A stretch of 39,496 nt of DNA from an uncultured Alphaproteobacteria bacterium (lineage in GTDB: Bacteria; Pseudomonadota; Alphaproteobacteria; RF32; CAG-239). The notes under the pieces are model-generated. The model was not told where the DNA came from, made no database searches, and saw only the letters and a list, made by a program, of their open reading frames with translations. Of this stretch, positions 32,811 through 38,194 are shown in pieces (position 1 is the first letter of the stretch; every line of letters begins with the position of its first letter). The stretch lies in assembly GCA_910580155.1 (NCBI GenBank), contig CAJTWX010000007.1, positions 1 to 39,496 of the forward strand. Reading direction: 5' to 3'. Position numbers and translations under genes: made by a program.

Positions 32811-33005
32811 CTATATCAGAACAGGTGCTAGCAGAGCGGCAAACAAAATCAATTCGGGGCGGGATGATAAGAATTTGGCAGCAGCAGCCATCAGCATAAG
32901 CGGAAGAAAGAAGACTGCTGCATCAGTTAATGAGGCGAGAGAATAGACAGAGATTTTGCAAGAAATGTTTATTGATGTTATCCGCAAAAAGCCCCAAAAG
33001 CGCAT
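32811..33005 (-). CDS. Possible small membrane protein, 64 aa
   Basis: A 64-codon frame with two hydrophobic stretches (AAVFFLPLMLMAAAAKF and LILFAALLAPVLI). It begins at an ATG 28 bases inside the end of the preceding membrane gene, without a clear ribosome-binding site. It may be a translationally coupled small protein, or the original C-terminus of the preceding gene displaced by a frameshift near 32995-33005, where several T- and G-runs lie. Low confidence as an independent gene. Confidence 0.35.
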   Translation of the reverse strand: MRFWGFLRITSINISCKISVYSLASLTDAAVFFLPLMLMAAAAKFLSSRPELILFAALLAPVLI

Positions 33006-33340
33006 TTAAAAAGACCATAGAGATAAAGAAGGATGGCGGTGATTACAAAAAATGTCAGGCCGGATTTTTTATTTTTTCTTTTTAATATCAGATAAGCATT
33101 ATAAACAAGCGGTGTAGCGCATAGGAACAGGCTGAATATTACGTCAAAATATTCATACATTTCAGGAGATTCTGGTGAAACATAGGGCGGTAACGGCGTG
33201 AAGTTTTGCTGCCAATACGTATAGTCAGTAATAATGTAATATTGTTCAAAAAGAAGATTAATTAAGCAAAATAGAAATAATCCTGTCAATGCGGTGTATG
33301 CGAGATAAAAAAAGCAGGATTTAAGTTGTGATTTAGTCAT
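32978..33340 (-). CDS. Small multi-pass membrane protein, 120 aa
   Basis: Not recognised. About three membrane segments (FFYLAYTALTGLFLFCLINL, FDVIFSLFLCATPLVYNAYL, FFVITAILLYLYGLFKCAF) with a Pro-rich extracytoplasmic loop (FTPLPPYVSPESPEMY) between the first two. The ATG at 33340 is chosen over the TTG upstream because GGAGA then has suitable spacing. It has its own promoter and lies 64 bases downstream of the toxin-like gene, where an immunity gene would be expected; that role is inference only. The end may be altered by a frameshift. Confidence 0.65.
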   Translation of the reverse strand: MTKSQLKSCFFYLAYTALTGLFLFCLINLLFEQYYIITDYTYWQQNFTPLPPYVSPESPEMYEYFDVIFSLFLCATPLVYNAYLILKRKNKKSGLTFFVITAILLYLYGLFKCAFGAFCG

Positions 33341-33370
33341 TAGCAAATCTCCAAAGTTCTAGTTTTGTTC

Positions 33371-33399
33371 AAGATACACCGCATTGACAAGTTTGTCAA
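33371..33399 (-). promoter_or_regulatory. Promoter with overlapping operator-like palindrome
   Basis: On the minus strand, TTGACA (33399-33394), 17-base spacer, TATCTT (33376-33371). The -35 is part of a perfect inverted repeat TTGACAA-GT-TTGTCAA (33384-33399), which could bind a repressor. It drives the membrane gene at 33340 independently of the toxin-like gene upstream. Confidence 0.7.
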
Positions 33400-33404
33400 C
33401 AATA

Positions 33405-34451
33405 TTATTTTAATATTTCTTTATCATAATGAACATTTAATATAATATCCTTACCATATTTGCGTAACATATTAAAGAATAATCTATCACTCTTTTCTAG
33501 GTCAATACATCCGGCAGAACCGAATTCATTGCCACCGTGTATTGTTAATTTGTTTCGTCCATACATCTCATTTGATGAAAAAGGTTGTAACCATACACGG
33601 GAGTATCCCCAAGAATTCCGCCCTCCAGGGGCTTTGCCACGCCCTATTTTCTCTAACAATGTATCGTCAACATCTTGTATTTGATTTTGTTTTACACGAT
33701 AATTTCCTTCAGGTAGTGGACCTTTGTCTTTAATATTCTGATATCTACGATTCTGATAACCAGGTTTACCGCTCATAGCATTTATCTGCAATTTTACTTT
33801 ACCATTTTCTATCCATCTTAAATATTGTCCGTCGAAATCAAGCCTGGCCTGTGATTTTATAGATTTAACCTTTTGAGTAATTTTTTCTATAAGTTTGTCC
33901 GGATGTATTTCTTTTATATTGTAATCTTCAGAAAAGTCATTTATTGCCTTAACCAATCCTGGCGTTGCTAAGTTGTCAACTTCTCCTTGATAATATCCTA
34001 AATTAGATAATGTTGATTTTAGATGTTTTACTTTCTGTACATTTACCATTCTCCCTATATATTCATTATGTGATGGATATCTTGTATTTTCATCATCTCT
34101 TTGTATAGCATCTTTTTCGCTGTTTTTCTGAATTCTTTTTAAAATTTCAGTATCATTGTCTGAATTTTTGTTCGCAATTTCCTCTTCCTCAACAACATCT
34201 TCGTTATGGCTATACGGATTATAGTCTGCTTGTATTGCGGCGTTTTCATCTCTCACCATCTCTAACACATCGCGTCCGCCGGCGAGGACAAACTCCATAT
34301 ATTCTTTCGGCGTTGAGTTTTTTTCGATGTCAAATTCGGTTTCACCGTATTTTGCCATCAGCTGTTTCATCTTCCGTTTTTGCTCGGTACGGTTTTGTGC
34401 ATTGCGGAAGAGTTGTTCATAGTCTTTGACACCATCGTAAGTATCAGTCAT
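33405..34451 (-). CDS. Toxin-like protein with PG-binding and DUF2778/Tlde1-like L,D-transpeptidase-type domain
   Basis: A 348-residue protein without a signal peptide. Residues 1-130 are hydrophilic and partly acidic (HNEDVVEEEEIANKNSD). About 136-175 resembles a peptidoglycan-binding repeat (LKSTLSNLGYYQGEVDNLAT). The C-terminal domain (about 203-348) has LDFDGQYLRWIENGKVKLQ, the GPLPEGNYRV motif, and LTIHGGNEFGSAGCIDLEKS with catalytic-type His305 and Cys315. These match the DUF2778 fold of Tlde1, a type VI secretion effector that damages peptidoglycan. Lack of a Sec signal fits export by a dedicated machine, but none is visible here. The first 27 codons and the whole upstream region are shared with the lysozyme pseudogene. 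AAAGGA precedes the ATG. A housekeeping L,D-transpeptidase is an alternative, made less likely by the missing signal peptide. Confidence 0.7.
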   Translation of the reverse strand: MTDTYDGVKDYEQLFRNAQNRTEQKRKMKQLMAKYGETEFDIEKNSTPKEYMEFVLAGGRDVLEMVRDENAAIQADYNPYSHNEDVVEEEEIANKNSDNDTEILKRIQKNSEKDAIQRDDENTRYPSHNEYIGRMVNVQKVKHLKSTLSNLGYYQGEVDNLATPGLVKAINDFSEDYNIKEIHPDKLIEKITQKVKSIKSQARLDFDGQYLRWIENGKVKLQINAMSGKPGYQNRRYQNIKDKGPLPEGNYRVKQNQIQDVDDTLLEKIGRGKAPGGRNSWGYSRVWLQPFSSNEMYGRNKLTIHGGNEFGSAGCIDLEKSDRLFFNMLRKYGKDIILNVHYDKEILK

Positions 34452-34472
34452 TTATTTTTCCTTTCAAAAAAT

Positions 34473-34504
34473 AAAAAAAAGAGCCGCACAATAGTGTGCA
34501 GCTC
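34473..34504 (-). terminator. Intrinsic terminator in leader (proximal), copy 2
   Basis: Same hairpin as 31566-31597, with eight T on the minus strand, ending 22 bases before the ATG at 34451. Confidence 0.75.
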
Positions 34505-34522
34505 CGGATTTAGTTATGAATG

Positions 34523-34550
34523 AAAAAAGCCTCCGTTGCGGGAGGCTTTT
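34523..34550 (-). terminator. Intrinsic terminator in leader (distal), copy 2
   Basis: Same hairpin as 31616-31643, with a T-run on the minus strand. Confidence 0.8.
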
Positions 34551-34582
34551 GTATAATGGCGTAATTCACCATTATGTAGAGT

Positions 34583-34611
34583 TTCATAACACGCTGTGTC
34601 AGAAATGTCAA
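34583..34611 (-). promoter_or_regulatory. Promoter within 248-bp repeat, copy 2
   Basis: On the minus strand, TTGACA (34611-34606), 17-base spacer, TATGAA (34588-34583), upstream of the leader of the toxin-like gene. Confidence 0.7.
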
Positions 34612-34634
34612 GGGGTTTAGAAGGCGGGAATATA

Positions 34635-34664
34635 AAAAAAGACGCCCGTGAGGACGTCTTTTTT
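34635..34664 (-). terminator. Rho-independent terminator (bidirectional)
   Basis: AAAAAAGACG pairs with CGTCTTTTTT; ends the 94-residue gene on the minus strand. The stem arms are identical to those of the recA terminator. Confidence 0.85.
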
Positions 34665-34685
34665 AAGAGGGTGAGTTGTTTTCGT

Positions 34686-34970
34686 TCAGACGGGATATCT
34701 AAACCACGGATTGTCTTGAACGGTTTTCCAGAGGTCTTTGATGAAGTTTCGCCACTTGAGGTTACGCAGATAGCGCTGCGGTTGCTCTTTTTTGATGGCG
34801 ATGAGTTCGTCGGTAAGGCCGGATATTTCATATTCCGGACCAGTGTAGTCCTTATCACGTTCTTCGTCGTGGAAAATGCCTCTAACACGAATTGTGTTGA
34901 TGTCTGTCACATAGAGAGCGGCATATATCGGCCCCCATTTCTTCTCACTGATGCATAATTCTACTGCCAT
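34686..34970 (-). CDS. Hypothetical protein, 94 aa
   Basis: Not recognised. A small soluble protein with a plausible globular sequence (MAVELCISEKKWGPIYAALY, then IRVRGIFHDEERD) and a Trp-rich end (NLKWRNFIKDLWKTVQDNPW). The ATG at 34970 gives the most protein-like start but has no visible ribosome-binding site; a TTG 24 bases upstream is possible. It lies just upstream of the toxin-like gene but is cut off from it by a terminator. A chaperone or adaptor for the toxin-like protein is conceivable from position only. Confidence 0.55.
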   Translation of the reverse strand: MAVELCISEKKWGPIYAALYVTDINTIRVRGIFHDEERDKDYTGPEYEISGLTDELIAIKKEQPQRYLRNLKWRNFIKDLWKTVQDNPWFRYPV

Positions 34971-35104
34971 AAGAATTGTATTTAGGTGAAACAATAGTAA
35001 CTTTAGTGAGTTGTATGTTAAACCGCTTTCGGACTTCTGTCAACTGTTTTGTCAAAAATATTTTATGTAATTTGCTAACCTGTTATAAATGCGGAGATTT
35101 ATTT

Positions 35105-36019
35105 TTACATAAAGATACTTTGCCCTTTATACGGTCCGATTTCAAACACATCGGCAGTGAGAAAGCGCTCGTTTTTGTTTAATGCGGCAATCTCTGCCAT
35201 ATCGTTTTCATCAAGCTCCACATTAAGCGCGGCGATATTTTCCTGCAAGTGTTTTTCGGAAATGGCTTTAGGGATTACTGCGATGTTACGCTGTATATTC
35301 CACGCAAGCAGCACTTGTGCCGGTGTGGCCTTGTTTTTCTCGGCAATTTTGCGAATTGTTTCGTCTTCAAGCATTATGTCGCTGCCTGAGCCTAATGGTG
35401 CGTATGCCGTGACTGCAATCATATTCTTTTGGCAATATGCAATCAGTTCTTCCTGCGGAAGATACGGATGGCACTCAAACTGGTTAACCATCGGGTTAAT
35501 CTCTGCCGTCATCATCAGCTCGGTCAAGTGCTTTTCACCAAAGTTCGAAACACCGATAGCTTTGCATATGCCGGCGTTATACAGCTCTTCCATCGCCTGC
35601 CAGGTGTCGGCAAGCGGTGCCTCTTGTAATGAAAGCATATCATCGGGAGCAAGCGGCATTACCGCTTCTTTTTTTTGTGCTACCGGCCAGTGTATAAGGT
35701 ATAAATCGAGATAATCCAGCTGTAGGCGTTTTAATGCTTCTTCGAGGGCAGGGCGAACGTCTTCTTTTTTGTGTGCATTGTTCCAGAGTTTGGAGGTTAC
35801 AAAAATATCTTCGCGTTTTAAGCCGTCCTCGCGCATTGCATCGGCAAGAGCCTGTCCGATTGCTTCTTCGTTATTATATACAGACGCGCAGTCAAAGTGT
35901 GTATAGCCGAGTTTTAATGCCCAGCGGATGGCGCCGTATACCTCCGATGTTTCGCTTTTCCACGTGCCAAGACCGATTACGGGCATCCGGATTTCGTTGT
36001 TTAATTGTATATAACGCAT
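35105..36019 (-). CDS. Aldo/keto reductase
   Basis: A 304-residue NADPH-dependent aldo/keto reductase with a TIM-barrel fold. N-terminus RMPVIGLGTWKSETSEVYGA. The catalytic tetrad is visible: Asp and Tyr in FDCASVYNNE, Lys in FVTSKLWNNA and His in LYLIHWP. Later signature segments are GVSNFGEKHL and QFECHPYLPQEEL. The NADPH-binding end reads IPKAISEKHLQENI. Excellent ribosome-binding site (AGGAGGAGAAG). Resembles 2,5-diketogluconate or aldose reductase-type enzymes, but the substrate cannot be told. Divergent from the outer-membrane gene. Confidence 0.93.
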   Translation of the reverse strand: MRYIQLNNEIRMPVIGLGTWKSETSEVYGAIRWALKLGYTHFDCASVYNNEEAIGQALADAMREDGLKREDIFVTSKLWNNAHKKEDVRPALEEALKRLQLDYLDLYLIHWPVAQKKEAVMPLAPDDMLSLQEAPLADTWQAMEELYNAGICKAIGVSNFGEKHLTELMMTAEINPMVNQFECHPYLPQEELIAYCQKNMIAVTAYAPLGSGSDIMLEDETIRKIAEKNKATPAQVLLAWNIQRNIAVIPKAISEKHLQENIAALNVELDENDMAEIAALNKNERFLTADVFEIGPYKGQSIFM

Positions 36020-36098
36020 TGTCTTCTCCTCCTCATTGGTGATTCTCGGGTAATATAATCGCCAAACATCCCGATTAAAGGATTTTTATTCGCAAAAT

Positions 36099-36111
36099 GC
36101 AAAAATTTTGC
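36099..36111. promoter_or_regulatory. Operator-like palindrome in divergent gap
   Basis: GCAAAAATTTTGC, an odd-centre palindrome within a run of GCAAAAT-like repeats (36092-36126), between the aldo/keto reductase and the outer-membrane gene. Could bind a regulator of either; no known consensus assigned. Confidence 0.3.
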
Positions 36112-36128
36112 TTGCAAATAGCAAAATA

Positions 36129-36157
36129 TCGACTAAAGTTGTGTTATCGTTTTATTA
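36129..36157 (+). promoter_or_regulatory. Weak promoter candidate for the outer-membrane gene
   Basis: TCGACT (36129-36134), 17-base spacer, TTATTA (36152-36157), 40 bases before the start codon. Weak match. Confidence 0.3.
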
Positions 36158-36196
36158 TTAACGATGATTTCTAATATTAGTGAGAGGAACTCTTAA

Positions 36197-36724
36197 ATGA
36201 AGAAAACTTTATTATTGGCAGGACTTGCCGGAATGGTTGCTGCAAACGCAGAAGCTGTTGATATGACCCCTTATGTTGGTATGGATGCTGGCTATGCTTC
36301 AGTGGACTATAATGACTATTACTATTTGCCCACAAAGAACTTGTCTTTGGCAGCTGTTTTGGGTGCCAGAACAGACCATTATGGTGTTGAAGCTTTCTAT
36401 ATGAACAGTTTAAGACAACACAAAGCAGGCGCTGCAACCCGTATTTCTGGTTATGGTGTAGATGCTTTGGCATTCCAGCAACTGGGTTGCTCCGGTCGTT
36501 GGGAACTCGTTGGTGCTGCCGGTATTGGTGAATACAAAATTAAAGCAAACTATGCTGAAGGTGGAACTTCTGACACTGGTTACGGCTATCGTTTAGGTGG
36601 TGGCTTGCAGTATGCTATGTCTGAAAACACATCTTTAAGAGTTATGTATCATCACGTTTGGATGAACAAATCTACTATCGATTCTATGGATGAATACACC
36701 ATTGGTTTCAGATACGCTTTCTAA
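36197..36724 (+). CDS. Outer-membrane beta-barrel protein, 175 aa
   Basis: A small exported porin-like protein. Signal peptide MKKTLLLAGLAGMVAANAEA, then alternating polar/hydrophobic beta strands rich in Gly and Tyr (TPYVGMDAGYASVDYNDYYY, GYGYRLGGGLQYAM, SLRVMYHHVWM). The last strand ends YTIGFRYAF, with the terminal Phe that serves as the outer-membrane assembly signal. Eight-stranded barrels of the OmpA/OmpW/opacity type have this length. GAGAGGAA precedes the ATG. Own terminator. Confidence 0.85.
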   Translation: MKKTLLLAGLAGMVAANAEAVDMTPYVGMDAGYASVDYNDYYYLPTKNLSLAAVLGARTDHYGVEAFYMNSLRQHKAGAATRISGYGVDALAFQQLGCSGRWELVGAAGIGEYKIKANYAEGGTSDTGYGYRLGGGLQYAMSENTSLRVMYHHVWMNKSTIDSMDEYTIGFRYAF

Positions 36725-36741
36725 TTTAAGCGCATAAAGAT

Positions 36742-36776
36742 AAAAAAGAGAGGGGCTTATCCGGCTCCTCTTTTTT
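36742..36776 (+). terminator. Rho-independent terminator
   Basis: AAAAAAGAG(A)GGGGC pairs with GCTCCTCTTTTTT, with a bulge, 17 bases after the outer-membrane gene. Confidence 0.8.
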
Positions 36777-36803
36777 GTGCGGGAAAATATGGAAGCCATA
36801 TAT

Positions 36804-36831
36804 AAAAAAACAGGGATGAACCCTGCTTTTT
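36804..36831 (-). terminator. Terminator after the left tRNA-linked element
   Basis: CAGGG-ATGAA-CCCTG flanked by A- and T-runs. On the minus strand it follows the duplicated tRNA-Ala(CGC) tail. Confidence 0.8.
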
Positions 36832-36834
36832 ATT

Positions 36835-37020
36835 TAACTGGTGGAGGTAAGGGGGATGACCTTCGGCTTTTCAAGCCTCGGCCGCACTGGCGCTCATCGG
36901 CTTTGACCGACCGGCGCGCTTCCGCTCGCCTTTCGCTGGTGGTCAAACCCCTTTTACGGGATTCAATCCAGGCTTATATTCTATCCAGTTAGAAAAAACA
37001 CCCATAAAGGGTGTCTTTTG
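36835..37020 (-). repeat. tRNA-Ala-linked element, left copy, with duplicated tRNA tail
   Basis: Reading on the minus strand after tRNA-Ala(CGC): a long terminator hairpin, AACTGGATAGAA, a hairpin TTGAATCCC/GGGGTTTGA (36966-36943 on +), an 80-nt GC-rich core (36858-36937), then a second copy of the tRNA tail (36835-36857, matching 37021-37043 over 23 bases). The core matches the right copy at 75 of 80 positions. No coding potential that I would trust. Confidence 0.85.
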
Positions 37021-37027
37021 TAACTGG
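36985..37027 (-). terminator. Long terminator hairpin of tRNA-Ala(CGC)
   Basis: On the minus strand, CCAGTTA...ACACCC pairs with GGGTGT...TAACTGG with T's. The arm begins with the CCA end of the tRNA itself. Confidence 0.8.
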
Positions 37028-37100
37028 TGGAGGTAAGGGGGATCGAACCCCTGACCTATTGATTGCGAACCAATCGCTCTCCCATCTGAGCTATACCCCC
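37025..37100 (-). tRNA. tRNA-Ala (anticodon CGC)
   Basis: A 76-nt cloverleaf with encoded CCA. Acceptor GGGGGTA/TACCTCC includes the G3-U70 pair that AlaRS recognises. D arm GCTC...GAGC; anticodon stem ATTGG/TCAAT with loop TTCGCAA (anticodon CGC, codon GCG); T arm AGGGG-TTCGATC-CCCCT. Confidence 0.95.
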
Positions 37101-37111
37101 GCAATGAGATT

Positions 37112-37140
37112 TTTCTACACTGGCAAAAAAATAAATACAA
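37112..37140 (-). promoter_or_regulatory. Predicted promoter of tRNA-Ala(CGC)
   Basis: On the minus strand, TTGTAT (37140-37135), 17-base spacer, TAGAAA (37117-37112), 11 bases before the tRNA. Confidence 0.5.
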
Positions 37141-37172
37141 GCTTTTTTTATCAAGATATCAAAAAAAATTGC

Positions 37173-37201
37173 TTGCAATTTAAAAAGAATGCATTTATAA
37201 A
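37173..37201 (+). promoter_or_regulatory. Predicted promoter of tRNA-Ala(GGC)
   Basis: TTGCAA (37173-37178), 17-base spacer, TATAAA (37196-37201), 21 bases before the tRNA. Confidence 0.65.
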
Positions 37202-37222
37202 AAAGCAATGTTCTGTATGGAC

Positions 37223-37295
<73 letters not shown>

Positions 37296-37298
<3 letters not shown>

Positions 37299-37342
37299 GT
37301 TAATAAAAAAGCACCCTTGATGGGTGTTTTTTTATTAACTGG
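37296..37342 (+). terminator. Long terminator hairpin of tRNA-Ala(GGC)
   Basis: A 21-bp inverted repeat, CCAGTTAATAAAAAAGCACC... with GGGTGT...TTATTAACTGG, paired throughout with one G-U. It starts with the CCA end of the tRNA; the inner part has a classic stem and T-run. Confidence 0.85.
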
Positions 37343-37509
37343 ATAGAACAAAAGTTTGGATCGAACCCCTGGGGGTGGGGGTTCGACTACAAGCGAAAGG
37401 CGAGCGGGAGCGCGCCGGTCGGCTTTAGCCGATGAGCGCCAGTGCGGCCGAGGCTTGAAAAGCCGAAGGTCTTTCCCCTCAGCTCCACCAGTTAATAAAA
37501 AAGCACCCT
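37318..37509 (+). repeat. tRNA-Ala-linked element, right copy, with duplicated tRNA tail
   Basis: After the tRNA terminator: AACTGGATAGAA, hairpin TCGAACCCC/GGGGTTCGA (37361-37369 with 37378-37386), the 80-nt core (37392-37471), then a 37-bp exact repeat (37473-37509) of tRNA tail plus terminator start (37281-37317). Same layout as the left copy, in inverted orientation. The two copies differ in the first hairpin only by changes that keep base pairing. Confidence 0.88.
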
Positions 37510-37524
37510 CTAGGGTGTTTTTTT
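37497..37524 (+). terminator. Terminator after the right tRNA-linked element
   Basis: AAAAAAGCACCC-TCTA-GGGTGTTTTTTT, 19 bases before the queH start. Confidence 0.88.
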
Positions 37525-37543
37525 GTAGATTAAAGGATACCAA

Positions 37544-38092
37544 ATGTCTGAATCACAAAAAATTTTGCTGCTGTCGTGTTGTGCGCCGTGTGCTTGTGCG
37601 GTTATTAAGAAACTGCGTGAGGACGGGGCAGATTTTGCCGTGGCGTTTTATAATCCAAACATTCATCCTGCTGCCGAATATGCCAAACGGCGTGATGAGC
37701 AAAAAGCCTTATGTGAAAAGTGGAATATTTCTTTTACAGAGTTGGAGTATAACCCCGCTGACTGGCTCAAAATGGCAGAACCTTACAAAGATGCTCCCGA
37801 ACGCGGCGAGCGGTGTTCGCGGTGTTTTGAATATCGGCTCAGACGGGTAATGGAGTATGCCAAAGCAAACGGATATGATGCGGTGGCTTCTGTTTTGGGG
37901 GTGTCGCGCTGGAAAGACCTGAACCAAGTTAACGCTGCGGCAGACAAAGCTTCTGGTGCAACCGGTGTGCCATATATCAGGATTGAGGGCAGAAAACACG
38001 GTATGCAGGAAGCCCGTTTATCACTCATTAAAGAACTGGGGCTGTATAATCAGGATTACTGCGGCTGTGTGTATTCAATGCGGCGGATTTAG
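37544..38092 (+). CDS. queH: Epoxyqueuosine reductase QueH
   Basis: A 182-residue enzyme of the QueH (formerly DUF208) family, which reduces epoxyqueuosine to queuosine in tRNA using a 4Fe-4S cluster and a second metal; it is unrelated to QueG. The Cys motifs are present: SCCAPC (C12, C13, C16), CSRCFEYRL (C91, C94) and YCGC (C173, C175). Other family blocks are FYNPNIHPAAEYAKR and PYIRIEGRKHGMQEA. Length is typical. The region between the element terminator and the start is short (19 bases), with only a weak ribosome-binding site (AAAGGA). Confidence 0.95.
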   Translation: MSESQKILLLSCCAPCACAVIKKLREDGADFAVAFYNPNIHPAAEYAKRRDEQKALCEKWNISFTELEYNPADWLKMAEPYKDAPERGERCSRCFEYRLRRVMEYAKANGYDAVASVLGVSRWKDLNQVNAAADKASGATGVPYIRIEGRKHGMQEARLSLIKELGLYNQDYCGCVYSMRRI

Positions 38093-38194
38093 AGCTGAAA
38101 ACTTTGTGTTTATTGTTGGGCGGCAGTTGATTTTTAGAAAAAAAGATATAATATCAACTAAAGTACAGAATTATAATATAAAGGATAATGATAT

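Larger units (their letters stand above)
34371..34618. repeat. 248-bp direct repeat, copy 2
   Basis: Matches 31464-31711 with one difference. In this copy the 27 codons continue in frame into the full toxin-like protein, so this is probably the original context. The repeat stops within the gene at 34371 and, upstream, where the divergent promoter of copy 1 begins. Confidence 0.93.

Noticed and set aside
36777..36992. + strand frame through the left tRNA-linked element (protein with DLRLFKPRPHWRSS) and its counterpart at 37151-37543 on the minus strand
   Set aside because: Both are translations of the GC-rich 80-nt core of the repeat and tRNA tails; the frames run through tRNA sequence and terminators.
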